This document shows, piece by piece, positions 22,223 to 34,395 of a stretch of DNA of 64,000 bases (positions within the stretch are counted from its first letter, which is position 1; each line of letters begins with the position of its first letter). The stretch comes from Symbiodinium microadriaticum (taxonomy: Eukaryota; Sar; Dinophyceae; Suessiales; Symbiodiniaceae): NCBI GenBank assembly GCA_001939145.1, contig LSRX01000333.1, positions 23,248 through 87,247 on the forward strand. The letters are read 5' to 3'. A program made the position numbers and the translations under genes. Under the pieces are notes generated by a model. That model saw only the letters and a program-made list of their open reading frames with translations, was not told where the DNA came from and ran no database searches.

Positions 22223-22873
22223 TTAGTTGAGTGTAGCCCACTGCCACTGGCTAGCAAGCAAACCATCGCCACGAATAGCGCAAATAGTCTGAGAATATCT
22301 GAGAGCAACAGAGGATATTTCTAATATCCGGCCTTCTTGAGCTGTTGCGTTGGGCTGTGGCTGCTCATCTCTTCCGGGTGTGCCGTCGTCGTCGGAGCTG
22401 ATCAGCTCATGCAAGGTGGCCGGCATCCTCGGCACAAGTGTCGGCAGCATTCTGTGGCCAAAATAAAACCGTCTTGGACGCCATAACCACCAAGAAAAAC
22501 AGCTTTCTCTGCGCCGATGCATGAACCAAGCTTCGGAAGCTCTGGGTCCTCATGCTCCTCAATGAGGACCATCTGGCCTAGGCCCTTCCAGGACAAGCTA
22601 GGGGCTTGGGGTCCATCACCAGGCCCACTAGGTCACTAGGGATCGCTCTTCGACCCCAGAGCCGAGAAACTTGTCAGCGACGGGCTTTCATTACGGTGCG
22701 ATCATGTCCTCGGTGCCAAATCCCACACTTAGCTCCGAGGCCGCGATGTCCAACTCTTCAAAGGAGATCATGCCACTCCCATCCGTGTCAGCCTGGCGCG
22801 TTTCGGCTCTTTGCTGCACCAGAGCTTCGATCCCTTCGAAATCGCCTGCAAACAAGTTCACAGCCCCTGGCAA
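22223..22873 (-). CDS. EF-hand protein, partial
   Basis: A minus-strand exon beginning at a good acceptor (ttgtttgcag) near 22853 encodes DFEGIEALVQQRAETRQ and the EF-hand loop DTDGSGMISFEE, then LDIAASELSVGF. Downstream, QMVLIEEHEDPELPK (about 22575-22530) and MLPTLVPRMPATLHELISSD (about 22462-22400) look like further exons; GC...AG introns can join them in frame (phase 1, then phase 2). The loop has ligands at 1, 3, 5, 9 and 12, so calcium binding is likely. The partner hand, usually paired, is not seen in the window, so upstream exons are probably missing. Confidence 0.5.
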
Positions 22874-23552
22874 GACACGGACCGGAATGGTCTAGAAGTG
22901 CAGTCGGCCCAGGTCAGGACGATTCAGCCAGCTCGGACTTTGGATTTGGACTCTCCACATTCGGACCACCCAAGCGAGCCGTCTACAGTTCGACCGTCCA
23001 AAAAGACATGGTCCGATCTCGACTCTCACAACTGGGACAAGGCCCAGGCGAGGCGTCTTACGAAGTTCCAACGGTTGAGAAGCAAGACTCAATTCAAGTC
23101 ATGATGCTAACTGGACAACCGATTTAAGGGCTCGGGCCTGAGGCTTCCGCGGGCTCTCTCAGACAATCAAAGTCGGATCAACAACGACATGCATCAAAGC
23201 TACTGGGATTACCATAAGCAAAAATGGTTATTGAGCCCCATCAACACGACTATACATATACGTAGTAGGCGACAGTCCAAAGTAATGATAAACAGAAAGC
23301 CTAGCCTCCATAAAGAATCGTGCCCAGCTTGGTGGCCCATCCGACTGTCGCTTCTGAGCATGGGCCTCAGTGTGTTCACAACACCACCGTCACTCTCATA
23401 AGCCCTCATCAACACCTGCATTGGCATTTTCAACTTAAGCGGAAATGTTGGTCAATGTGAGCTTGCATGCGTGCACCCGCAGACATCTACACTGACAGAC
23501 ACATATTTGCACATCATGTGCATGCGATATGCCATGTGTTTTGGTTGCATTT

Positions 23553-23607
23553 GTACATGCATGCATGCATGCATGCATGCATGCATGCATGCATGCATGC
23601 ATGCATG
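23553..23607. repeat. (ATGC)n microsatellite
   Basis: About 13 uninterrupted copies of the self-complementary tetranucleotide ATGC/CATG. Confidence 0.95.
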
Positions 23608-24237
23608 TCTATGTACATGTACGCATGTACCCAGTGGCGCCGGTACAAAGGCAGGCAGATACGCGGACATGCAGGTATGCACATATGCACTTATGCACGC
23701 ACGCTTGGCTGGCTGGCTGACTACCTCGCTGAATGGATGGATGTACGTATTTGTATGTGCAGGTGGTGCTTAGATAAGATTCAGAACTCTGATAGCTGGA
23801 ACTTCTGCTTGTCGGACCGATGAAGCGGATTCTGGTTAACTTTTGAAAAATTTGAGACTGCACGGAGGGAGCGGGGCAGGGAACAGACGCTTGACAGAAA
23901 GGCGCTCAAAGACGCGGGGAGGCTTGGTTCGAAAGCATGGGCAGAGGCTTGTCGCTTCCAGTATCTTTGTGCCCTACAGTCGGATAAAGAAATACAGAAA
24001 CTTTCCAATTTGCTACTATGGATTTGGTTTGTGTATCTTGGGATCATAGGATCTAGATACTCGAGAAAATCAAGAAAAGAGCATCGCTTTCTTCTGTCAT
24101 GCAACCCTTATTGTTCCATCTTGTCTCCTCTTTCATCTCGGAAGCTTCTCTATTGCTAACCAAGGGAGAAACTTCTGCCTATGCAGTTCTATTTGATATC
24201 CTGGGGTAGGGCATTATGTGTATTTCGAAAACTATCC

Positions 24238-24390
24238 TGACCAACAAACACCCACTTATCAACCCGTCGATCCACTAATCCATCAACCCGTTGGCTGTTG
24301 ACCCATTAACCCACTGACCGACCCAACCCCATGCACTTCACGGGGTAAGGATGGCCTACACAACCCATCAACCCATTAGCCCAGCACGAC
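24238..24390. repeat. Degenerate CAACCCATTA minisatellite
   Basis: Repeated variants of atcaacccgtt, acccattaaccca and catcaacccattagccca over about 150 bases. Confidence 0.6.
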
Positions 24391-24938
24391 GTCGTATCCC
24401 AAAAGCCCTCTGCAGCTTCCCCAATCAGGATGTCCGGCATAATTACATTTCACTGGCCAAAAGTTTCTGGATGAGTGGCTCACGGACAGCCTGAGTAAAC
24501 CCCGAGTCAGTCCACTTGGCCAGAAGAAACGGCCAATGGTTCATTGGATTGACAGGTTGATGGGATAACTGATTCACACTTGAGCTGAACACAGACATCG
24601 AGACAAAGACAGAGCGAGACACCGGGCGATTTCTGTTTCATAATTATATTCGGCTTATGGTCAGCAACGTTACGATGACTTGGACACGGGCATATACAGA
24701 CGCCGGGGGGCAGACATAGACACATACATGTACACCTATACATCTGCATATACATATGCAAACAAATTCGACTGAATTGTTGTGATATGCAGCCTTGGCG
24801 CGACCAAGGCTTTGTTCAGCTTTCGTGCCACTGCTTGCAAGGCGGGGTCCTGTCCACGCAAACGTACATGAAAGACTTTGCTACGCATCAATACAAGTCA
24901 GTCCAATGAACCAGAAAGCTGTGTGTCACAGCCTGTTG

Positions 24939-25480
24939 TCAAACTCGGCTTGTTGACCCTCTAAGCTCCTGGGGCAGATGCTGTGGCTTCTTGCGCTGGC
25001 CCTCCGAGAAGGAAGCGCTGCTGTTTGACCTGAAAGCACTTGGTGCCACTGTGGCAGGCGCGGGGGTGCAGCCATCGCGTTCTTTCTGCAAGGTGCTCTG
25101 GTGTGAGGATCTGACTGTTGGGAGGGCTGTTGCTGGAGCCGTCTTTTCGACGGCTGAACCACAGGAGATGCCTCTGCCAGGCTGCAGGAAGACATGCAAT
25201 GGAAGCACTAAAAGCGCTTGAAGCATTCTCGCCTGGGATGACTTGGAGACCGTGGACTGTGTGGGCGTGTCTTGTGTGCTTGAATGTGTCGGACGCGCTT
25301 CACTCTTTGGCGAAGCAGAGCCTGGAAGTGCCAGCCGAAGCTCAAAGCCCTTGTCAAATGCCCACAAGTCGAATTTTCTGGGTCCACTTGGGTGCAGGCT
25401 CATCGGCGGCAAAGCGTTCTTCCCATTGCCTTTTCGTGGCGCTCGGGCCGAGTACGCAGACGAGGCCTGAGCTGGTGCAC
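24939..25480 (-). CDS. Unknown gene, two or more exons
   Basis: Minus-strand exon at about 25470-25420 encodes LGPSATK and, if read on, RQWEERFAADEPAPKW. The next segment encodes FDLWAFDKGFELRLALPGSA followed by SPKSEARPTHSSTQDTPTQS, a Ser/Thr-rich tail. The two lie in different frames; removal of a 43-nt GC...AG segment joins them. Downstream sequence to 24939 is Ser/Pro-rich and less certain. No family was recognised. Confidence 0.4.
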
Positions 25481-25899
25481 CGACCCAACCCTATCAGGAC
25501 CGAAGAGCTAACGGACCATCAACGTAGGCTGATGTGGCTGAGTGCCACGCAGGACGCTGATTGTCAGTGGCCTAAGAGAAACGGCAAAACTAAGTGCGAT
25601 ACTGGTCAACAGACGTCCAAGGCCGTCACCATGCGCCAGCGCACCTGTCAACTGTCAACATGCCATTTTCCGGAAACTCTCGCCGCAGGTACTTTGCAGC
25701 GCTTCCAATGCCCAGGGAAGCGGCATTCGCATTGCCTGCGCTCATCGGAGGGCAGACTGGCACCGAGGGATTGAGAAGAAAAGCACAGAAGAAGAGAAGA
25801 GACACGCAGCGAAACCGGCAGGCGGACAGACGGATGGACAGACAAGCGACAAAGACCCAGGGAGAGAGACCGAGGCATCAGTGACAAAGAAGTCGAGGC

Positions 25900-25949
<50 letters not shown>

Positions 25950-25970
25950 GTGCTGGTGCTGGTGCTAGTT
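25900..25970 (+). repeat. (CTG)n trinucleotide repeat
   Basis: About 17 CTG copies followed by ctggtgctggtgctagt variants. On the plus strand it would encode poly-Leu, on the minus strand poly-Ser or poly-Gln; no supported gene covers it. Confidence 0.9.
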
Positions 25971-26084
25971 TCGGTGCTCACACTCGGACAAGTCAGGCGA
26001 GGCTATGGCCGATATGGCCGAGGTTATTGGGGCGTAGTTGGTTGAGGGGAGACATGTCCAAGTTTGTGCTATAGATGTAGATGT

Positions 26085-26085
26085 A

Positions 26086-26125
<40 letters not shown>

Positions 26126-26238
26126 CATATGTATAGATAAATAAATAGATAGATAGATAAATAGATATGCATGTATGTATGTCTGTATGTATGTGGATAT
26201 ATATATATATACATACATACATACATACATACATACAT

Positions 26239-26285
<47 letters not shown>

Positions 26286-26815
26286 TACATACATACATAC
26301 ATATATATATATATGTATGTACTATAATATAATAGTATATAATATAGTATAATATAATATAGTATAAAACAATGTAATATAATGTAATATATCATGATAT
26401 GATATCATATAATATATAGAATATAATATAACAACAAATATAATATCATATATAATATAAGATATAATAGAAAAGGTAATATACAAATAAAATCAGATAT
26501 CATAAAATATGATACAAAATATAGCATAAAATATAATATAAAATAGAATATAAAATACAATATAACATAATATACATATACATATACATTTACAGATACA
26601 TATACATATATATATATATATATTTATTTATTTATTTATTTATTTACAGATACATATACATATATATATATATATATATATTTATTTACAGATACATATA
26701 CATATACATGTATTATAACATAATATGGTATAATATACTATGCTATACGAGGACAAAACACAATAAGATTATAAAAAAAAATATATACATATACATATAC
26801 ACATACATATACGCA
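26085..26815. repeat. Compound microsatellite block, AT-rich
   Basis: In order: (CT)n, (TA)n, TAGA, (GTAT)n, (CATA)n, (CAGA)n of about 15 copies, (CATA)n, (AT)n, then about 450 bases of AATATA-type sequence and two (TTTA)n tracts flanked by near-identical tttacagatacatatacata words. It contrasts sharply with the GC-richer neighbours. No exon can be supported inside. Confidence 0.95.
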
Positions 26816-27149
26816 AAACTCAGGATCTCGAACAACTTCGCAGTCGAACTGTGTGTAGAGGCCGTGTTACCGATGCAGGGTCCAGATAAAGGCTCGGCAC
26901 AGGGGTAGGCTGAAAGCTGGGTTGCCTAGATATTTAAGCAGAGTTTGGTGCTTCAGACGCTCGCAGCTTGGCGAACCGGTTCAGGCTTCTAGTCGGTTGC
27001 AGGTCATCACGTGCATTGCAAAACCAATTCGATGCCACAAATGCGGGATGAGACGCTAGCTACTCCTTAAGGGTTGAGGGGCTTTCGCCCCTCTCGCATG
27101 GCTAGGATCTATGCCCACGAGCGAGGTTCTTCGGGAGATTAGAGCTGCA

Positions 27150-27720
27150 AGACTAAGATGCCAGTTAGACCGCCTTCGGCAGAGACACTGGTGGCTTTAC
27201 CCAATCACAAAGTTGAAAACGAGACGTGCGGTGGAAAGGAAGTGCCTCTTGTTCATCACGCCTCTGTCAGCAAACCATCCTCATCAAGATTCAGCTTTTG
27301 AGCCAGGGTTCATAATTCCCATTGCGTGTTTATTCCAGAACGCACTAACACTTGTACCACCGCTTCGCAAGGATGCAGCAATGCAGGCTCAGATCTCTGC
27401 ATATCTACACATTGGTACTTGTAGTGTTTGAATCGTCATTTCATGGTCCAGGCTCTGACGCGTGCCCCGCAACAGCAATTCACTAGCAGCACCATCCACT
27501 TCAAAGCAGATGAGGGCCACAAATGGGATCAGAAAGCAGGTGTAATCGGTCAGGATGTAGCTCATCAGAATCCACGACTCGACAAAGGTTCATGTAACAC
27601 CGTATCGTATCCAAAGCTGTTGAACAGAGTCATGCAGCACCGTGGCAGAACACAGGTTGTGCAACCCTCGTCTTGCCACTCAGACTTCGTAGAACTTCGT
27701 AGTTCATGAAGTCAGAAAAC
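27150..27720 (-). CDS. Unknown exons, possible membrane protein
   Basis: A minus-strand segment at about 27580-27430 encodes SWILMSYILTDYTCFLIPFV followed by ALICFEVDGAASELLLRGTR, a hydrophobic helix with a charged end. Upstream LFNSFGYDTV and downstream SVSAFWNKHAMGIMNPGS also look coding. The plus strand is open too over 27428-27709 and reads as a polar protein; because hydrophobic codons have polar complements, one strand is a shadow of the other. The minus strand is preferred since the neighbours are minus. Confidence 0.3.
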
Positions 27721-27752
27721 CATCACAACGCCGCCATTGGCCAAAAGCACAT

Positions 27753-29202
27753 TCAAGTCAGACAGCCATCCAAAAGCACATCGCCTGTTCCGAGGTTGGG
27801 GGCTTTTCTCAGTTTGGCTTCGTTCTCTCCTCTTGCTACATGGCCGCGTTTCGTCGATTCCTGTTTCGTTCTGTAGTTCTTTTCCCTCCTGTTCCGCTCA
27901 TCGCCCGAAACAATCCAAGAAACAAACAACTGTTGCTCTCCGACGGAGACGGCACCTGGCCCGCGTGCGCTCGCCTTGACGCAGTGCATCAGATGCACCA
28001 GGAGACATGCTCACAACACGAAATTTGGGAAGCAACAATAAACCCGAGGTAGTGAGCTCCCGACAACACCACATACCGAATCTGGGCGGGTGGGATGGTC
28101 GTCTGGAGCTGTTTCTTCAGCAGTCGGTGCCTGAGCGGTTGATACCAATTTCGTCTAAACGAGGCCCAGCGTGAAGAAAGCATGCCAAGCCAAGCACCAT
28201 GGTCATGCTTGACTTCGCACCTTGGCCACAATCTGGTCGACTCTGATCTAGACCATTGGGCCATCGTCATCTTCTTGGAATCATGCGCTGCTTCGGTCCG
28301 GCACTGTGATATGGGGGCCTAGGAGCAAATATGCAGCAATGTGCGGCTTCCAAAATTCCGACAACTTGCCGCGAGAGTGAGACTGTCTTTGCTCCAAGCG
28401 TTGGGGTGGATGTAGCAGTGCTTGGAGTGGATCCAGGCACGATGCGCGAGACCTCTTCCTGACATGTTCTACTGCTCTCAGCTGTTCCGCCTCTGCTCAT
28501 GAAAAATGTCTCGGTTGCAGCTGAAGCTTGCCGGCTCCACATCCTCTTCATCGACCTAATTTGGAACGATGTCGACTTTGAGATCTGCTGCAGCACATCC
28601 CGAAAAGCTGCATCTCATCCTCATGTCGAGTCCCTGACAGCCACAGATAGCTTCGCCAATAGCTCGTCGTCTGCCCTGAGCACGTCAGGCGAACTTGTCC
28701 CAGTAACACGATGCCGGCGCAGGAACGCGAACAAATCGATGGCTGTCCTGCCTTGGTTACGAAAAGCTGAGAGCGCCGCAGCGTGTCCTTTGTCCGACTG
28801 ACATGGCCCTGTGGTGTCCACTGCGTGACACGCTCCTGCACTGACTCCAAATCAAAACTGGCTATGCGTAGGGAACCCCCTTCAAGGCCTCCATACTCTC
28901 AGCGTAGACCGAGGGAAAGAGAGGCATGCATCACGGTTTCGCCTAGTCGGAACTTGTCTGCACGCTCGCTTTCTCAGCGAGCGTGCTGCTTTGAGTACTG
29001 CTGAGGGCTGAACCGGACAAGGCATCGCAGCAAGCACTGTCCTACATTGAATAGAACGGCCCACTGGCGTTGAAGCAAAAGTCGTCGTGGCAAGTACTGG
29101 TAGCAAGGATATCGCTACTGGTAAGCGGGAAAGAAGCCAACAAGCCGCGGCAAGCTCATTCAAATTGCACGCTTTTTTCAAGAGCGAACCTCCAGTAGGC
29201 AC
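27753..29202 (-). CDS. Unknown multi-exon protein
   Basis: Segments in order on the minus strand: LLKKACNLNELAAACWLLSR with a hydrophobic stretch (about 29180-29080); NQGRTAIDLFAFLRRHRVTG and SPDVLRADDELLAKLSVA (about 28765-28645); QISKSTSFQIRSMKRMWSRQ (from about 28590); HGAWLGMLSSRWASFRRNWY and PLRHRLLKKQLQTTIPPAQI (about 28200-28060); WIVSGDERNRREKNYRTKQE to a stop at 27753. A 51-nt GT...AG segment (starting GTCAGG) between the second and third removes in-frame stops. The protein is basic. It begins about 200 nt downstream of the channel gene. Function is not recognised. Confidence 0.5.
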
Positions 29203-29406
29203 GAACCTCCGGCAGACACTACTCGGGCAACACCCTGTGTTACGGGATTTATCCCGCGGCCCTGCAACAAGTCAAGAGTCAAAGATAGTCAAAGCCTAAG
29301 AAGCCACACATCACATATCATCCTTCGAGCAACTTTTGTGATCATGGTGAAACGCGCGTGCAGTACGCTGCGGAGCAGCCGTCACTTGGTGATGCTGCAT
29401 GGTACC

Positions 29407-31814
29407 TTAAAACCCGAAAATGGACTGACGACGCCTGGTGGTAGCATTGGCATCTCCGGCTTTGCCAACTAAGGTTGCCGTGTCTTGCCGCAGCTCCGCG
29501 AGGTCTTCACTCAAGTGCTCCAACAGCCTGAAGACTGCTTTTGTGGCCAACAGTGTCGCCACGGTGTCCGTCTTCCTCAGATCTCCACGAACTTTGAGGA
29601 AGCCCTGCACCAACTCCGCCACGTGCAATGTGCCACTGCCATCCGCATCCAGCGCCTCAAAGAGGTTTGCGCGATCGGGTGGCAGGTCCAAGTCATCCAT
29701 CAGACGCTGCACCTGTCGATCCTCTGCGAACGAGAATCTCTGCGAATTCGTGAATCTTCTCCCAATCAATCACGCGTTACGTTACGCCTACGTCCCAAAA
29801 CACTAGAGGCCGTCCTGAACAACTGTCAGAAAGAGCTCCTTGCTGATCTCAATATGATCATCGTCCTCCTCAGCCAATCCCGGGCTGGCGGCCAGTCTGG
29901 CCGAACTCACATGAGGCGACAGATCCTCATGATGCAAGGCCCCATCGCTGGCACAAGCGATCACAACTGTCAAACAGTCTTCTGAGCTCCGGACTTCACT
30001 ATACTCGGCTGGGACCATCACCTTCTCGTGGCGATAAGCTTTGGTGAATTTCCTTGGTGGTATCTGGATAGGTCTTGCGATAAGCTGCTTTACACCGAGG
30101 ATGGGCATCCTGGAGCAGGCCTGGAACCTGCTTTTGCTCTGGGCCGGGCCTGGTGTGAGCAAGGCCTGGACCCTTTCGTTGGCGCCAACTAGTGGCTTGT
30201 CTCTGCATGACTACCAACATCCAACAGCAGGGTTGGCTCCACCAAGGACTTCTCTTCAAGGGCTCTAGACCAGGACCTGCGAGCACTCCCAAATTCCGAG
30301 ATGTGGAGCAGCTCCATCTCTAATTGCCAGCTCTTTTCAGGTCAATGCGGGAGCATGTTTCTGGTTCATGATTCGACCCCTGCAGAGGTGTTGCCGGTGG
30401 ACACTCTGCTTCTCCCTATGTTCCTCGAATTAAACTTCTAACCGGAAGATACCGAAAGCCAGCGAAGATCACTGCCTAACGGTGGCGGCAACAAGCCACA
30501 GTGACCGAAAACACTGATTTCTAGAGGATCGACTGCCAGGTGAGCCTGATAGCTCCAGAGATTGGACACAACACAGGCCTACACGCGCATTACTCAGAAA
30601 AGGCCTATTGAGCAAAGCGTCTTCACCAGCTCCCTGGTAAGCCTGGCCACCCGGATGGACTCCCGCTCATGCTGCTCTGCGTTCAGCTCATTCTCTCGGG
30701 CCGCCTGTCAGCTGGAGGAGGGTTTGTGATTGACATTGAGTTGAGCTTTGGGTGTCTTGACATGTGGACTACAAACACAACTGCTGAAGCACCAGGGCGG
30801 TTGTGGCCATGAAGGTGTTGTTGTGCATCCTGGCTCTGCTGCCACCCCACTTACAGGTCGATGTTCGGGGAGAGGGGATAAGCCAGATGAACAGCCCGAG
30901 CGTACCACCAAAGCTTGTCAAACTTCAATAGATTCAATAGACCCGACACGAACTTGCCTGCTTCACCGAGGTGCGGGGCGTCTGATGCAAGGCATGCTTT
31001 GTTCCATCTTTGTCCATTCGAGCTGAGTATTTGTTTTTCTGACATGAGAACTGGCCGCCCCCTGCCGACCGCAAATAATAAGTCATGCAGGAGTTCAACA
31101 TATGCAATGCTGAAACGTCAGTTAAGGTCTTTCGACACACACACACACACACTCGCACAAGCCTGGCATGGCCTTAGAGGTTTGAGCTTAAGGTCTTTAA
31201 GTCTTAAGCAACATGACGAACAGCATCATGATGGATTTCCAGCACAGCCTTCATGGTGATGTCCACGTAAACAGCCAGTATCACGTTGAAAATACCTCGG
31301 AAGTAAAAATGCAGCGTATTCAGGACATGAATGCAAGCTGTTCATCCTTGCTCAAGGAAACAATGCATCGGGCCGGTCTACATACGGCACTGAAGTATCT
31401 GGTGGAGGTGTACAACGGTGTGTACATATTCCATAGCTTTGCGGCTACAACCTTATCCAAAAGAGCCTTGTCATGCAGCAGGCTACGATTGCAGCAGCAA
31501 TAAAACGTGTCAGAAGGGATGGCTCCCCGCAGAAGAAACACAAACCGTGCGATTTCCTGTTATCCTGCCTTCCCACTCAAGCCGAGAAGCCCAAAGTGAT
31601 GAGCATGTAGCATGCAATGTAGCTCCCGGTGAAAATCAGCCCGAATCGAGTTGCAAGGATAGGAGCCAGCGGTTCTCCTTGCAACACACTTCACAGGCTG
31701 TTTGCAGATGACCTGATAAAAGCATCTGGATACATGCATGCGTTTGTATATGCATGTGGTAACTGTTGGTGGGGTTCCACGGCTGTTGATGGCTCCGAAA
31801 AGGCAGAGCTGTAA

Positions 31815-31848
<34 letters not shown>

Positions 31849-34291
31849 GCTACTGCTACTACCAGGCTCCATTTTGCCCCGCTTTCTTTGTCGCTCAGGT
31901 CTACATCGCGCCATGTCCATGCTGCCAAGCCATCCATTGACCAGTGTCGTGTATCCATGCCCAAACCATGATAACGTGGTCAATGCTACCCATTGACCAG
32001 CGCATCCACGCCCAAACCATAATAACGCCCATGCTACCAACCCATCCATTGGCCCGTGCATCCATGCCTAAGCCATTTAACAACAAATGCTTCCGTGCAG
32101 AAACATCGTTGATGTTGATCATGCGACATTATCGGCCCTGCCCTGCTTTCCAACACTGTTCGAAGCCGGTGCAAAAGAAAACACATCGCGCAGAACATTG
32201 CCTTAAGCCTCCATCCCGTCCTGCCACTGCACTTACCTGTCAAAATCAAGCAACTCGGACGTGCAGCAACATCGAGGTTTGCTCCGCTGACGGGGACACC
32301 CTGTTCAACAATGCTAACATGCGAAAGTATGGGCCCTGCCATGCTTTTCAGACTTTGTTCGAAGACAAACTGGAGCAAACGACGGTGATGGACCCTACTA
32401 CAAGTGCGGGGAGTAACGGGAGCCGGTTGTGGTAGTAACGGCAACCGCTCCCGCTCACTGTAACCGAAACCGCGGCCGTAGTAACAGCAATCCAAGGGCC
32501 GGCGTAACAGGAACACGACAGGCACTGGAACTGCCAACGGAAACCAGGAAGGCGCAGGCCGGAGGCTTCTATGCTCGCACAGTCGAGGACCGAAAACCGG
32601 TCCCCCCACTTGCAGGCCTGAAGTATATAAGACATTGACATATTAATTAAGACATTCGATACGCTCACATGCGTTTGTTGCTACATGGATACTGAGTAGG
32701 TACACACAACCAATCTTCAATTCTGCTTCTCACATACAGGCTGAAGCTGACAGACAAGCAGGCTGATAGGCTGATAGCCGTAAGAGCATGTCCAGTTGCT
32801 TTAGTTTCATAGGTTCGGACTGATGCATGAAGGATTGAACTCGCTGCGCTCTTTCATTTGTCTTCATACGTACGAATTTGTTTGTCATGAAGGTGAAGTC
32901 CCTCTCTCTCTCTCTCTCCCAGGCATTCGATACGTCAAGCCTGATGGAATGGCTGCACTTGCGGCAGTGCGTGAAACAACAATCGGAATGCGAAGAGTTC
33001 AGAGCCTCAGAGCCCCAGAATCCGATGAGCCACTGCTTCATCCACGACTTCCACAAAGTGAAGTCCCTAAACCCCTAAACCCCAAACCCTAACGAATGGC
33101 AAGAGGTAGTGCCGCTACTTGACGAATGTCATGCAGGGCTAGAAGCTTCTATGTCCGCAGCAACCTTCATCGATGAAGTCTAATTCTGCAGTGGACAACG
33201 TCTTGGCTAGCCGAATAAGTACTGGAATGTCTAGCTTTCGACAAGATTGATAGGTCTGAAAGGACCGAAAAGCCAAAGCGACAACCTGTTCCCGTTACGG
33301 CAAACCGCCCACGCACCCTACTACTAGTACTACTACCACTGCTACTGTTAGCAGCAGGAAGCAGGTCTGCAGTGGTCGTGAACAGTGTCATTGTTGCAGC
33401 AGGAAGCACCAGAGGAGAGCAGCACTACTCCTCCTACGACTACGACGACTACTACGACGACGACTAGTACTACTACTATACTACTACTACTACTACGACG
33501 ACGACGACGACTACCACTTCTACTTCTACTTCTACTTCTACTTCTACTTCTACTTCTACTTCTACTTCTACTTCTACTACTACTACTACTACTACTTCTA
33601 CTTCTACTTCTACTTCTACTTCTACTTCTACTTCTACTTCTACTTCTACTTCTACTTCTACTTCTACTTCTACTTCTACTTCTACTTCTACTTCTACTTC
33701 TACTTCTACTTCTACTTCTACTTCTACTTCTACTTCTACTTCTACTTCTACTTCTACTTCTACTTCTACTTCTACTTCTACTTCTACTTCTACTTCTACT
33801 TCTACTTCTACTTCTACTTCTACTTCTACTTCTACTTCTACTTCTACTTCTACTTCTACTTCTACTTCTACTTCTACTTCTACTTCTACTTCTACTTCTA
33901 CTTCTACTTCTACTTCTACTTCTACTTCTACTTCTACTTCTACTTCTACTTCTACTTCTACTTCTACTTCTACTTCTACTTCTACTTCTACTTCTACTTC
34001 TACTTCTACTTCTACTTCTACTTCTACTTCTACTTCTACTTCTACTTCTACTTCTACTTCTACTTCTACTTCTACTTCTACTTCTACTTCTACTTCTACT
34101 TCTACTTCTACTTCTACTTCTACTTCTACTTCTACTTCTACTTCTACTTCTACTTCTACTTCTACTTCTACTTCTACTTCTACTTCTACTTNACCACTAC
34201 CACTACCACTACCACTACCACTACCACTACCACTACCACTACCACTACCACTACCACTACCACTACCACTACCACTACCACCACCACTACC

Positions 34292-34323
<32 letters not shown>

Positions 34324-34343
34324 TACTACTACTACTACTACTG

Positions 34344-34395
<52 letters not shown>

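Larger units (their letters stand above)
22874..24938. other. Gene-poor, repeat-bearing stretch
   Basis: No gene was recognised. Holds a (CATG)n array at about 23553-23607, a CAACCCATTAACCCA-type minisatellite at about 24238-24390, and ordinary unassigned sequence. Confidence 0.45.

Noticed and set aside
23467-23823. His/Cys/Met-rich open frames in both strands
   Set aside because: Created by the self-complementary (ATGC)n array; no coding character outside it.
27428-27709. Plus-strand open frame of 93 codons
   Set aside because: Likely the polar shadow of a hydrophobic minus-strand exon; flanking genes are minus.
33385-34350. Long open frame encoding poly-leucine on the plus strand
   Set aside because: Product of the CTTCTA array, which has no stop in that frame; it is intronic on the opposite strand.
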